A stretch of DNA of 64,000 bases from Paenibacillus paridis (lineage in GTDB: Bacteria > Bacillota > Bacilli > Paenibacillales > Paenibacillaceae). Below, piece after piece: positions 1 through 8,804 of the stretch. Position 1 is the first letter of the stretch. Each line of letters begins with the position of its first letter. A program made the translations under genes and the position numbers. The notes under the pieces were generated by a model. The model was not told where the DNA came from. It searched no databases and saw only the letters and a list, made by a program, of their open reading frames with translations. Location: positions 124,001 to 188,000 of the forward strand of contig NZ_VCIX01000082.1 in assembly GCF_006345825.1 (NCBI RefSeq). The letters are read 5' to 3'.

Positions 1-587
1 CCCCATTCGCCATAAAGGTCTGCAATGGAGTTAATATAGCTTTGGGCACAAGGCTGATTGAAATCGATTTTGTAGCCGAGGCCCCAATAATCCGATTCCT
101 GAATCGGCTGCGCAGCAATGTCCTGCATCGAGCAGCCCGGAGCGCCGTAAATAGGCAAGTCCTGATCATACGCTTGCGGCGATAGGCCAGGAATGCCATA
201 TAACCCGATCTTTTGCCCATTGGCATGGACATAATCGATGACCTCTTGGAACCCGTTCGGGTACAAGGTCGTGCTCGGAATCGGTCTGCCGTAGCCGTCC
301 ATTCCGCCGTTCCAAGCTGCGTCAATATTAATATACTCGTAGCCGTAAGGCTGAAGCTTCTCATGCATGGCATCCGATTGCGCCTTAATGTTCGCTGCGG
401 TAATCCACTGTCCATTTCCAGTAAACACCTGGAGACTGTAGCTGCTCCAGCCCATGTAAGGCTTTGCGGCCAAGCCGTTGTTAGCCGCCTCCGCTACGTT
501 TGCCTTTGGCAGCACAATGCCCAGTTGGGCCGTCAACAAAACGATGACCAGCAGCCACAATCGTGATTTTTTCATCATTTGCGTCAT
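1..587 (-). CDS. GH27 alpha-galactosidase-like secreted enzyme, N-terminal part (cut by window edge)
   Basis: The reverse strand reads from an ATG at 587 without a stop to the first base, so only the first 195 or so residues are present. An AAAAGGAG ribosome binding site lies seven bases before the start. Residues 1-34 form a signal peptide (MTQMMKK, a hydrophobic stretch, then VAEAA), so the product is exported. The mature protein opens with KPYMGWSSYS, followed by YEYINIDAAW and YPNGFQEVIDYVHANGQKIG, which match the start of the GH27 TIM barrel. GH27 enzymes cleave terminal alpha-galactose or beta-L-arabinopyranose, and the catalytic aspartates lie beyond the visible part. It follows a sugar-binding lipoprotein gene and probably belongs to the same utilisation locus. 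The family call is good; the exact substrate is not decidable. Confidence 0.82.
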   Translation of the reverse strand, partial: MTQMMKKSRLWLLVIVLLTAQLGIVLPKANVAEAANNGLAAKPYMGWSSYSLQVFTGNGQWITAANIKAQSDAMHEKLQPYGYEYINIDAAWNGGMDGYGRPIPSTTLYPNGFQEVIDYVHANGQKIGLYGIPGLSPQAYDQDLPIYGAPGCSMQDIAAQPIQESDYWGLGYKIDFNQPCAQSYINSIADLYGEW

Positions 588-613
588 TATTTATCTCCTT
601 TTTGTTGTAAAAT

Positions 614-652
614 AGGATCAGGTTTTTATCTCGCAATAAATAACCTGATCCT
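614..652 (-). other. Intercistronic stem-loop between binding protein and GH27 gene
   Basis: AGGATCAGGTT and its exact complement AACCTGATCCT form an 11-bp stem around a 17-base loop. On the minus strand the stem is followed by ATTTTA rather than a clean U-run. It sits between the binding-protein stop and the GH27 ribosome binding site. It may act as an attenuating or 3'-protecting hairpin that keeps binding-protein mRNA more abundant than the downstream enzyme. Confidence 0.5.
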
Positions 653-664
653 TTGAAATTGTCC

Positions 665-2326
665 TTATTTAAACGATTGGTCGTATGCTTTTTGCAAAAT
701 CTCCAAGTAACGGTTGATTTTCAGATCTTGCAAGCCTTTTACGTAAGCGTCCCAATCCTTCTCAAGGCTTTTGTTGCCCGTGATGAATTGAAGCGCGTTT
801 TGCTCGATGTACGATTTGATGTTCGTTTGCAGAATGCTCGCCTCGTCAACCTCAGCGTTATCGATCCAGATCGCCCAAAGCGGGAATAGTTCCTTCGGCT
901 CGTGGCCTTGATACTGAAGCGTCGCTTGGTACAATCTGCGCTCGTAGTTGGCAGAATCATAAATGTCCGTACCTTGAACCCAGCTGTCGCGGTATTCTCT
1001 CGGCATGTAGAAGTGAGCCGTTCCGCTCCAGCCTGCATTACGAGGAGCTTCGCCTTCAACCGCAGGAATCGTTGCAACCTTCGGCTCTACGCCTTCTCCA
1101 AGCGCAACTTCGCCTTCCTTCGGCTTTCTCCAGTCAATGCCTTCCATACCGGAAGCACTGTTCGTTTGTCCTTCTTCTGTGAACATGTAATCAACCAATT
1201 TAATAAGAGCAATTTGTTGTTCTTCCGAAGCCTTGTTCGTGATGACGAATTTTGCGCCAGGAGCAACGCCGCCGCCGTCATGAGTAGCGAACGAGCCATG
1301 CGGCCCTGTCAGCGGTGGTACTGGATTGTAATCCGCAGAGTTTTTGTTGCCTACATCGATATTAACGAAAATAGCAGGGTGCATGCCGGCTCCGGCGCCT
1401 AGAATTTGAGCGTCGCCGTTTTCGCCGATTTTTTTGAATGCTTCCGCGTTTTGCGCGAATGCGCCTGGATCAATCAAGCCCTCGTCGTACAGGGATTTGA
1501 TATACGTTAAGCCCTCTTTCCATTCCGGCTTAAGCGCTGCCGACTCAACCTTGCCATTTGTCAGGTTCAGGTAGTTCCGGTCGTCGTCATAGACGAAGCC
1601 GTTCATGAGGAATGGAATGACGCGTACGCCAAAATCCTCCGTCGAACCACTGAGCGGCACTTCGTCCGCAATGCCGTTGCCATTTGGATCTTGCGTTTTA
1701 AATGCTTTTAGAACCGCTTTGAATTCTTCCGGTGTTTTTGGCATTTCCAGCTGCAGCTTATCCAGCCACTTCGTATTGATCCACATTTTGTTCGGATAGG
1801 AACAGTGGAAGCACTGGCTGTAAGCGACAAGACCGTAGATATTGCCATCCGGCGCTGTGTTAAACGCTTTCAAATCAGAATCCTTTTCCATAGCCGCTTT
1901 GATGTTAGGAGCATACTTCTCAATAAGATCATTCAGAGGCACCAACACCCCTTGCTTGCCATACTTCACAACGTCAGCTTGCGTAAACTGATCGATATAA
2001 CCCGGCAGCATGTAGGCATCCGGATAATCGCCGCTTGCGAGTGAAATCTGGCGTTTTTCCTTCGCGCCATCCGGCGGCGTCGATTCAAACTTCAGCTTGA
2101 TGTTGAATTTTTCTTCAACGAATTTCGTGAATTTATTCGTAGGCAGGTCAATGTTCGACTCCTGTACGGCAAAAATGCTAACCTCTACCGGTGCGGTTGC
2201 TCCCGTCTCTTCCGTTTGAGGCTTGTTTGTTGCAGCATTGGAAGGCTTGTTATCTGTCGAGCAAGCACCAAGCACCATGCTGGTCATCATAACGATCGCC
2301 AACAAGCTTACTAGTCTCTTTTTCAA
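665..2326 (-). CDS. Sugar ABC transporter substrate-binding lipoprotein (LplA/YtcQ type), copy 1
   Basis: This is the extracytoplasmic binding subunit of a CUT1 carbohydrate importer. A TTG start at 2326 is chosen because AAAAGGGAG (2336-2344) lies nine bases upstream; an in-frame TTG at 2362 has no such site. Residues 1-22 are a lipoprotein signal with lipobox VLGAC, lipidated Cys22. The remaining 530 residues have the long LplA-type layout (ASGDYPDAYML, DPNGNGIADEVPL, NGFVYDDDRNY, AGWSGTAHFY). A Cys172-Phe-His-Cys175 pair lies in the middle, which is unusual for this family. The gene follows the permease pair on the same strand. It is a close paralogue of the binding protein at 4656-6314, so the two probably deliver related oligosaccharides to one permease. 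The family call is secure; the ligand is unknown. Confidence 0.93.
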   Translation of the reverse strand: MKKRLVSLLAIVMMTSMVLGACSTDNKPSNAATNKPQTEETGATAPVEVSIFAVQESNIDLPTNKFTKFVEEKFNIKLKFESTPPDGAKEKRQISLASGDYPDAYMLPGYIDQFTQADVVKYGKQGVLVPLNDLIEKYAPNIKAAMEKDSDLKAFNTAPDGNIYGLVAYSQCFHCSYPNKMWINTKWLDKLQLEMPKTPEEFKAVLKAFKTQDPNGNGIADEVPLSGSTEDFGVRVIPFLMNGFVYDDDRNYLNLTNGKVESAALKPEWKEGLTYIKSLYDEGLIDPGAFAQNAEAFKKIGENGDAQILGAGAGMHPAIFVNIDVGNKNSADYNPVPPLTGPHGSFATHDGGGVAPGAKFVITNKASEEQQIALIKLVDYMFTEEGQTNSASGMEGIDWRKPKEGEVALGEGVEPKVATIPAVEGEAPRNAGWSGTAHFYMPREYRDSWVQGTDIYDSANYERRLYQATLQYQGHEPKELFPLWAIWIDNAEVDEASILQTNIKSYIEQNALQFITGNKSLEKDWDAYVKGLQDLKINRYLEILQKAYDQSFK

Positions 2327-2442
2327 TTGAATTCGCTCCCTTTTCGATTTATGGTGGGTCAACCTTAACTTGTCTATCGCTTACGCTACATACCTACCAC
2401 CTCCTCTCTTAGCTGTTTTCCCGTATCGCTCCCTGCGGCTCA

Positions 2443-3363
2443 TTAGCCTTTGACGGAACCGACCAGCATCCCTTGTACGAAGTAACGCTGCACGAAAGGG
2501 TACATAATCAGGACAGGCAGCGTGGCTACAACGATCAAGGAGTATTTCAACAGCTCTGACAGCTGCTGTCTCTCCACCTGCTTAAGCGCATCGGTAACGC
2601 TTGCGCTGTTGTTCATAATGATGATGCTGCGCAATACCAGCTGAAGCGGAAACAGATTAGACGATTTCAAATAAATGAGGGCATCAAAGTAGGCATTCCA
2701 TTGTCCGACGCCATACATCAGGAAGAGCACAGCGAGAATGGGCTTGGATAACGGAAGGACTACGCTTTGCATAAACCGAATATCGCTGCAGCCGTCGATC
2801 TCGCTTGCTTCGAACAGCTCATCCGGAATCGAGTTCTGAAAGAAGGACCTTGCAATAATCACCTGCCATACCCAGACGGCATTCGGAATGAGCAGCGCCC
2901 ACCGCGAATCGATCATGCCAAACTCCTTGACGACCATATACGTAGGAATTAAGCCGCCGCTAAAGAGCATGGTGAAGGTAATGAGCATCATGATGACGGT
3001 CCGGCCAAAAAACGATTTTCGCGACATCGGATATGCAATCATGACGGTAAGCACGACGCTGATCATCGTTCCCGCTACCGTGTAGAACAAGGAATTGCCG
3101 TAACCCTGCATAATCTGCGGCGTATCGAACAACACCTTGAAGCCCTTGAAGGAAATATCGACGGGCCACAGCCAGACGCGGCCTGACGTAACCGCAGACG
3201 GGCTGCTGATTGAGCTGCTAAGAATATAAATGAGCGGATAGATGACCGCGATTAGAACCAGCGTGAGAATAGTGTAAATCACGATCATGAATATCCGATC
3301 GCCCATCGAATCTTTGATGGTCTGTCTCTTTGGTGTCTGCATTGCTATTTTTGCCGATGCCAT
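2443..3363 (-). CDS. Carbohydrate ABC transporter permease, LplC/YtcP type
   Basis: This inner-membrane subunit of a CUT1 sugar importer has about six membrane segments. The ATG at 3363 is preferred over an upstream TTG at 3384 because AAAGGGGAG lies seven bases before it, overlapping the end of the preceding gene. The cytoplasmic EAA loop that docks the ATPase is visible as EASEIDG followed by VVLPLSKP near residues 190-215. The C-terminus FVQRYFVQGMLVGSVKG is typical of YtcP-type subunits. The partner permease gene ends 14 bases upstream, so the two are cotranscribed. No ATPase gene is present; such systems generally share an MsmK-like ATPase encoded elsewhere. Confidence 0.94.
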   Translation of the reverse strand: MASAKIAMQTPKRQTIKDSMGDRIFMIVIYTILTLVLIAVIYPLIYILSSSISSPSAVTSGRVWLWPVDISFKGFKVLFDTPQIMQGYGNSLFYTVAGTMISVVLTVMIAYPMSRKSFFGRTVIMMLITFTMLFSGGLIPTYMVVKEFGMIDSRWALLIPNAVWVWQVIIARSFFQNSIPDELFEASEIDGCSDIRFMQSVVLPLSKPILAVLFLMYGVGQWNAYFDALIYLKSSNLFPLQLVLRSIIIMNNSASVTDALKQVERQQLSELLKYSLIVVATLPVLIMYPFVQRYFVQGMLVGSVKG

Positions 3364-3377
3364 AGGCGCACTCCCCT

Positions 3378-4343
3378 TTACCAAATGCTTGATTTCGTGA
3401 ACCGTTTGGCCAAGCCATTGACCGTAAACAACAACACGAGATTAATTAATGAGTTGAACAAGCCGACTGCCGTAGCGAAGCTGTAATTCGCGTTTAGAAG
3501 CCCTATTTTGTATACGTAAGTCGCGATAATTTCGGAATTGACGATGTTGAGCTGATTTTGCAGCAAATAAATTTTCTCGAAGCCAATCGCCATGACGCTG
3601 CCTACATTCAGAATCAGAATGATGGTGATCGTTGGCAAAATGCCAGGCAAATCGACGTGGACAATCTTCTGGAAGCGCGACGCTCCGTCCACCTTTGCAG
3701 CTTCGTAAAGCGTCGGATCAATGCCCGATAGAGCGGCCAAATAAATGACTGCGGAGTAGCCTGCCGTCTGCCAGATATCCGACCACACGTAAATGGAGCG
3801 GAACATGCTGGCCTCACCCAGGAAATTAACCGAATCGAAGCCGAAATAATTGAGCGCTACATTGGCAAATCCAAGCCTTGGCGCGAGGAACAGCATAATA
3901 ATCGATACCATCACGACCGTGGATATGAAATACGGCGCGAAAGTCACAAGCTGGACAAGCCGCTTAAAGCGTCCGTTACGGATCTCATTGAGCATCAAAG
4001 CGAGCAGGATCGGAATCGGAAACCCGGCCAGCAGCAAATATCCGCTCACTAATATCGTATTTTTGGCAAGCGTCCAGAACATTGGATTATCGAAGAACAG
4101 CTGAAAGTTCTTAAAGCCGACCCACGGGCTACCCCAGATGCCCTTAATTACGTTGTAATCCTTAAATGCGAGAACCGCGTTTAGCATCGGATAATATTTA
4201 AAGATTAGAAAAAACAGCACAGGCGGTATGACAATCAGGTACAGCTGCCAATGCTTTTTGAAGCTGATGACCGCTTCGTCCGCGAGGCTCCGTTTGCCCT
4301 TTTTGTTTAACGTCTTGTTATTCAGTACAATTTCTTTTTCCAG
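3378..4343 (-). CDS. Carbohydrate ABC transporter permease, LplB/YteP type
   Basis: This is the first permease of the CUT1 importer. Homologous sequence begins around LYLIVIPPVLFFLIFKYYP and the EAA loop appears as YEAAKVDGASRFQ and VDLPGI; the protein ends LAKRFTKSSIW. The open frame extends upstream to 4568, but the extra part is low-complexity translation of a non-coding leader. No ATG, GTG or TTG lies suitably close to the body, whereas a GGGGGG run (4350-4355) is six bases from a CTG at 4343, so a rare CTG start giving MEKEIVLNN is proposed. A cre-like operator lies just upstream. Function is secure; the start is uncertain. Confidence 0.9.
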   Translation of the reverse strand: MEKEIVLNNKTLNKKGKRSLADEAVISFKKHWQLYLIVIPPVLFFLIFKYYPMLNAVLAFKDYNVIKGIWGSPWVGFKNFQLFFDNPMFWTLAKNTILVSGYLLLAGFPIPILLALMLNEIRNGRFKRLVQLVTFAPYFISTVVMVSIIMLFLAPRLGFANVALNYFGFDSVNFLGEASMFRSIYVWSDIWQTAGYSAVIYLAALSGIDPTLYEAAKVDGASRFQKIVHVDLPGILPTITIILILNVGSVMAIGFEKIYLLQNQLNIVNSEIIATYVYKIGLLNANYSFATAVGLFNSLINLVLLFTVNGLAKRFTKSSIW

Positions 4344-4377
4344 AACAATCCCCCCTAAGTAGCTAGCCCCAGATGTA

Positions 4378-4391
4378 TGGTAGCGCTTTCT
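4378..4391 (-). promoter_or_regulatory. cre-like catabolite-control site upstream of permease operon
   Basis: The minus strand reads AGAAAGCGCTACCA. It matches most positions of the CcpA operator pattern TGWAANCGNTNNCA, lacking the initial T. It lies about 22 bases upstream of the permease ribosome binding site, a location suited to glucose repression of the importer. It is a pattern match only. Confidence 0.4.
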
Positions 4392-4538
4392 ATACGACTG
4401 ATCATAGTAGAAAAAGACCACTTCCCAACAGGTACATTTGGGTATTTTAACGTACAAAATCGGCGGTTTTGGGGGGGCAAATCGCCGCTCTGGCGTACAT
4501 TTCCCGGTTTCGCGCGGTACTGCCGCGCAAACATGCAC

Positions 4539-4596
4539 AAAAAAACAGAGGTTATTCCAGCAAGCCATAAGCTGCTTGTTGGAATAACCTCTGTTT
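4539..4596 (-). terminator. Rho-independent terminator after binding-protein gene copy 2
   Basis: On the minus strand a stem of about 22 bp, beginning AAACAGAGGTTATTCC, closes around AGCTTATGG and is followed by seven U residues (A-run at 4539-4545). It lies 60 bases past the stop of the gene at 4656. It separates that gene from the permease pair, which has its own leader and cre-like site. Confidence 0.9.
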
Positions 4597-4655
4597 GATT
4601 AGAAAGATGCTTTGTCGCTATCTTTGTGGCAAGGGCATGGTTAGCGTTTATCGCT

Positions 4656-6314
4656 TTATTTCTCTGTGACTAGCGATTGATCGTAAACGGCCTGCATGAT
4701 TTCAACGTAACGATCCACCTGCATGCCGCGGAGCCCGAGCACGTAATTATCCCAATCCTTGTCCAGTTCCAAATTGCCGGTGATGAATTGGATCATGCTT
4801 TGGTCAATGTAATTGGCAAGATTCGTCTGGAGTATGCCCGCTTCATCTGCCTCTTCCGGGTCCATCCACACTTTCCACATCGGATAAAGCTCCTTCGGCT
4901 CATGCCCTTCATACAGCAGCGTAGCATCGCGAAGGCGGCGCTCATAGCCGTCCGCGGCATAGATGTCTGGGCTAGCGACCCAGCTCTCGCGATACTCCCT
5001 TGGCATATAGAAGTGCGCCATCCCGCTCCAGCCGGAATTGGTCGGCTTCGCGTTCTCTATCGGGATAAGGTTGGAGAACATAGGCTCAAGACGTTCATCC
5101 AGCGCTTTTTCTCCGGCCTGCGGCTTCCTCCAGCCCACCCCCTCAAGTCCGGCTTGCGCCATCGTTTGGCCTTCGGGCGTATACATGTAATCCACCATCT
5201 TAATTAACGCAATTTGCGCTTCAACGCTCGCCCTATTCGTAATAACAAATTTGGCGCCTGGCTGTATGCCCGAGCTCTCAAAAGTAGCATAAGAAGCATA
5301 GGGGCCGGTCAACGGCGGCAACGGCGCATAATCCCTGGTTCGCTCGCTGACAAAAATAGCGGGATGCATAGCGGCGGCAGCCCCAAGGATAACCTCATCC
5401 GAGTTGTCCCCAATTTTTTTGAGAGCCTCCGCATTTTGAATGAATGCCCCCGGATCAATTAATCCCTCGTCATAAAGCGATTTAATGTAGGCGATGCCTT
5501 CCTTCCACTGGGGCTTATCGGCCACCGTATCCACTTTGCCATTGGACATGAATAAATATTGGCGGTCGTCATCATAAATAAAACCGTTCATCAAGTAAGG
5601 AATGATATGAACGCCAAAATCCTCGATGGACCCGGTAAGGGGAACCTCGTCTGGAAGTCCGTTGCCATTGGGATCCTCTTGCTTAAAGGCTTCAAGCATC
5701 GCTTTGAACTCCGCTGTCGTACGGGGCATTTCAAGCCCTAACTTATCCAGCCAGCTCGTATTGACCCACATCTTGTTCGGATAGGAGCAATGAAAGCATT
5801 CGCTGTATGCGACTAGACCATAGATATTGCCGTCAGGGGCCGTATTGAAAGCCTTTAGAACAGGGTCCTTCTCCATGGCCGCTTTAATGTTAGGCGCATA
5901 TTGCTCAATAAGCTCGTTTAGCGGCAGAAAGACGCCCTGCTTGCCATATTTCAATACATCGGACTGCGAGAATTGATCAATATACGACGTTAAAATGTAA
6001 GCATCCGGAAAATCTCCGCTTGCCAGTGAAATTTGCCGCTTCTCTCTGGCCCCATCCATGGAAACAACGTCCCAGTCGAAGGCTGCGTTAAATTTCGCCT
6101 CCAGAAATTTGCTAAAATCATTTGTTTTTAAATCAATGCCCAAGTCCTGTTGGGCAAAAACGCTGATCTCCACCGGCTTAACCGAAGAGGCCGGCGCTTT
6201 GTCTGTCCCTTGGGCCACTTCGGTTTCTGCCGCTCCGTTACTCTGCAAGCATGCGGATAACAGCAAGCCGAAGAGCGTGACAAGCGCCACTAGGCCAACC
6301 GTTGCTCTCTTCAA
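4656..6314 (-). CDS. Sugar ABC transporter substrate-binding lipoprotein (LplA/YtcQ type), copy 2
   Basis: This is a second extracytoplasmic binding protein. The TTG start at 6314 has AGGAGAGG upstream. Residues 1-22 are a lipoprotein signal ending LLLSAC with lipidated Cys22. The body shares long identical stretches with the protein at 665-2326, including AFNTAPDGNIYGLVAYS, MHPAIFV, HFYMPREYR and GHEPKEL. The unusual cysteine pair is kept here too (Cys173-Phe-His-Cys176). The gene sits between the AraC-type membrane regulator and a strong terminator, so it is transcribed separately from the permeases. It probably arose by local duplication and may sense or bind a related sugar. It could feed the same permeases or mainly serve the regulator. 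Confidence 0.92.
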   Translation of the reverse strand: MKRATVGLVALVTLFGLLLSACLQSNGAAETEVAQGTDKAPASSVKPVEISVFAQQDLGIDLKTNDFSKFLEAKFNAAFDWDVVSMDGAREKRQISLASGDFPDAYILTSYIDQFSQSDVLKYGKQGVFLPLNELIEQYAPNIKAAMEKDPVLKAFNTAPDGNIYGLVAYSECFHCSYPNKMWVNTSWLDKLGLEMPRTTAEFKAMLEAFKQEDPNGNGLPDEVPLTGSIEDFGVHIIPYLMNGFIYDDDRQYLFMSNGKVDTVADKPQWKEGIAYIKSLYDEGLIDPGAFIQNAEALKKIGDNSDEVILGAAAAMHPAIFVSERTRDYAPLPPLTGPYASYATFESSGIQPGAKFVITNRASVEAQIALIKMVDYMYTPEGQTMAQAGLEGVGWRKPQAGEKALDERLEPMFSNLIPIENAKPTNSGWSGMAHFYMPREYRESWVASPDIYAADGYERRLRDATLLYEGHEPKELYPMWKVWMDPEEADEAGILQTNLANYIDQSMIQFITGNLELDKDWDNYVLGLRGMQVDRYVEIMQAVYDQSLVTEK

Positions 6315-6349
6315 CCTGATCCTCTCCTTACGCTTTAAAAAACGATAGC

Positions 6350-8650
6350 CTATATTTTGATCGATTGCCGATAAGAGCTTGGTGCGACCCCCATTACCCG
6401 CTTGAATGCCCGGCGGAAGGAGTGGGAGCTGTTGTAACCGACACGAGCCGCAATTTCGTCGACCGTGCAGGCATTGCTCTTTAACAGGTCGGAAGCCTTC
6501 TCAATGCGAACCATCTCCAAATAATCAGATACGTTCGTGTCCGTTACTTCCTTGAACAATTGAGAAATATATTTCTCCGGCCTCTCTACCTTCTCGGCAA
6601 TGCGGTAAAGAGTCAGCTCCGAATCGCTATAGGCTTCAGCTATGAATTGCTTGATCTCCTCGACCATTTGAATATGGGCATGATTTTTCTTGCTGTTGAT
6701 GACACCGCATAGCGCATCCACGATCGCCATAATCTCGTCCTGAATGACAAAGATTGCATTGGAGGCCTGAATGCTAATGATTTGATTTTTTAACGCATGC
6801 AGCAGCTCTGATTCCATAAATGCCTTCTGGTCGAGAAGCTTGAGAAGCGTTCCCTTCAGCTCACCCACCAGCTGCTGCTTCATCTCGGCGGAGAGCTGCT
6901 GGTTTTCCGTATTTTTCTCCATGACCGACAAGACCATGCGCCTTGCTTCTTCCGGATCACCAGCACGGATCGTACTGATCAGCCGCTGCTCAATATCCAT
7001 CGGATAATAATATGTTGCCGTTTCAAGCCTCGAATCATTGAACCATAGGATGCTTTTTTTGCTGTTATATTCGGCGTATTCCATCGTCTGCTTCGCCTGC
7101 TCATAAGAGTGGCTAGCCTCAATCATCGCAAAGAAGGAACCGCCGAATGCGGCCGTAATTGAAATTTTGTACTCACTGTATGCCATATCCGAGAGCTTCT
7201 CGAGCGTATCATTCATGCGTTCCTTCGCAGACTCGCAATCTTGCTCCTCCTTGAGGGCGGTAAGAATAATGACAATCCGGTCCGATCCCAAATCTGTCAT
7301 ATGCAGCTGGCCATCGAGTTCAGATAGGTTTTGCTTCAAAATCAAACGAGCTGCATACAGCTCATTCAGGATTTCCACGCTGTCCATGCCGGAATACCCA
7401 TTAATTTGCAAAATGCCAACGAAGCCTTCGCTGGAATCAAACGTCGTATCCGCTTGTACGGCAGCGGCTGTAATCTCATCTACCGTTTGAAATTCACCAG
7501 CGATGAGCCGTTTCAGAAACCCATCCCTGACCAGCGGAAGCTGCCTTTTCAATTCATTTTCGAGCAGGCGGTTGTTCGTGATAATATTGGAAATATTGCC
7601 TTGCAGGAAATCATACTCATTGCGAACGGCAACGCCGTCCTTGCCAAACTGCTCCTTCATGACGGAGAGAAGGCGGTTAATCGGCGCGCTGTTCCGGTAG
7701 GAGAGAAGCAGCCCGACCAGCAAGCCAAGCAGCAATGCTGCGCCTGTAACGAGCCAAGTAATGTACTTAATTTGATTCGCATTTTCCATCAGCACTAGCT
7801 TCGGAATACCAGCACGGTATACCCAGCCATTTTTTTTGGAATGAATCGTAATGACTAGATCGTCGTTATAGAACTGGCTGACCTTATCCGGCAGCAGGCG
7901 GGCATCCGAGGTCAGCTTTCGGGCATCCTCTTCATTAATTCCGCGCAGTCCAACGGTATTGCCATTCGCGTCGCTGATGTGAGCCCATCCGCCATACCGG
8001 TCCTCAAGTCCGGCTAGCAGGCTGGAAATGTTCTCTTCATCTATCATAACAACAACGGTGGCCGGCGATGAGCCGCTAAAGCTATCAAGCGGAAGCGACT
8101 GCATATACGTGACCACAGAGGTCTGCCTTGCATTGCTCATAAACGGGGTTAAGGGCTTAATTTCACTTCGATGGGTTTGGTTCAGTATCGTGCTCTTCCA
8201 TTGCTCCAGCGTCAGGTCATTATAGCGGAAATTTTGATAATAATGCTCCGGCCGGAAATAGGCAGACCCCTGCGTAAAGATAACGTCGTAATTATTTAAG
8301 TAGATAAAATAGTTCTGCAAAAAGTCATTCGTCTGGCTAAACGGCGTTACCTGCCTGACCAAGCTCCAAATTCCGTACACGTTGACCAAATCATCGTTTT
8401 TCTTCTCATTCATTAATTTGTTCAAGTCGGGATTCAGCGCCAGTTGCCTTGTAAAGCCCTCCACCTCGTCCATCCGTCTCTCCAAAATTTCCTGGCTTCG
8501 CTGCAGCTGCGTCACGCTATTTTCAATCGAGATGGATTCCGTTACCGAGATGGAGGTACGATAGGAAACGAAACCGGCAATGCTGGGTATGATCAATATG
8601 ATCAGATAAGAAACAAGAAATTTGCGAAATATAGTCGAGTATTTTGGCAC
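6350..8650 (-). CDS. Membrane-anchored AraC-family transcriptional regulator
   Basis: This one-component sensor-regulator of about 766 residues has one membrane segment near residues 12-32, an extracytoplasmic sensor region, and a second membrane segment near residue 290 (YITWLVTGAALLLGLLVGLLLSY split around a short turn). A cytoplasmic linker follows, then a C-terminal AraC helix-turn-helix (VERPEKYISQLFKEV, VGYNSSHSFRRAFKRVMGV). The GTG at 8650 is preferred because AGGTGG lies seven bases away; a TTG at 8656 is too close to it. Such proteins typically control the adjacent sugar importer. The gene ends 36 bases before the second binding-protein gene. A good cre-like site lies just upstream. 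Confidence 0.9.
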   Translation of the reverse strand: MPKYSTIFRKFLVSYLIILIIPSIAGFVSYRTSISVTESISIENSVTQLQRSQEILERRMDEVEGFTRQLALNPDLNKLMNEKKNDDLVNVYGIWSLVRQVTPFSQTNDFLQNYFIYLNNYDVIFTQGSAYFRPEHYYQNFRYNDLTLEQWKSTILNQTHRSEIKPLTPFMSNARQTSVVTYMQSLPLDSFSGSSPATVVVMIDEENISSLLAGLEDRYGGWAHISDANGNTVGLRGINEEDARKLTSDARLLPDKVSQFYNDDLVITIHSKKNGWVYRAGIPKLVLMENANQIKYITWLVTGAALLLGLLVGLLLSYRNSAPINRLLSVMKEQFGKDGVAVRNEYDFLQGNISNIITNNRLLENELKRQLPLVRDGFLKRLIAGEFQTVDEITAAAVQADTTFDSSEGFVGILQINGYSGMDSVEILNELYAARLILKQNLSELDGQLHMTDLGSDRIVIILTALKEEQDCESAKERMNDTLEKLSDMAYSEYKISITAAFGGSFFAMIEASHSYEQAKQTMEYAEYNSKKSILWFNDSRLETATYYYPMDIEQRLISTIRAGDPEEARRMVLSVMEKNTENQQLSAEMKQQLVGELKGTLLKLLDQKAFMESELLHALKNQIISIQASNAIFVIQDEIMAIVDALCGVINSKKNHAHIQMVEEIKQFIAEAYSDSELTLYRIAEKVERPEKYISQLFKEVTDTNVSDYLEMVRIEKASDLLKSNACTVDEIAARVGYNSSHSFRRAFKRVMGVAPSSYRQSIKI

Positions 8651-8672
8651 GGTCAACCCACCTCTCTCTAAA

Positions 8673-8686
8673 TAATAGCGCTTACA
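8673..8686 (-). promoter_or_regulatory. cre-like site upstream of membrane AraC regulator
   Basis: The minus strand reads TGTAAGCGCTATTA, matching 13 of 14 positions of TGWAANCGNTNNCA. It is 22 bases upstream of the regulator start. CcpA binding here would place the importer's own activator under glucose control. Confidence 0.5.
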
Positions 8687-8804
8687 TTAAACCGATAACA
8701 TATACTCTCCCCTAAAAATAACTTCGCTCATTCATAATACCCTACTCACGCGAAAAGACAACTACTATTCTAAAATGAGTAGTTGTCCGTTTCGTTTTGA
8801 TTGC

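Noticed and set aside
3384..4568. Long N-terminal extension of the permease upstream of 4343
   Set aside because: The extra 75 residues are low-complexity and cross the leader with the cre-like site and terminator; homologous sequence begins later.
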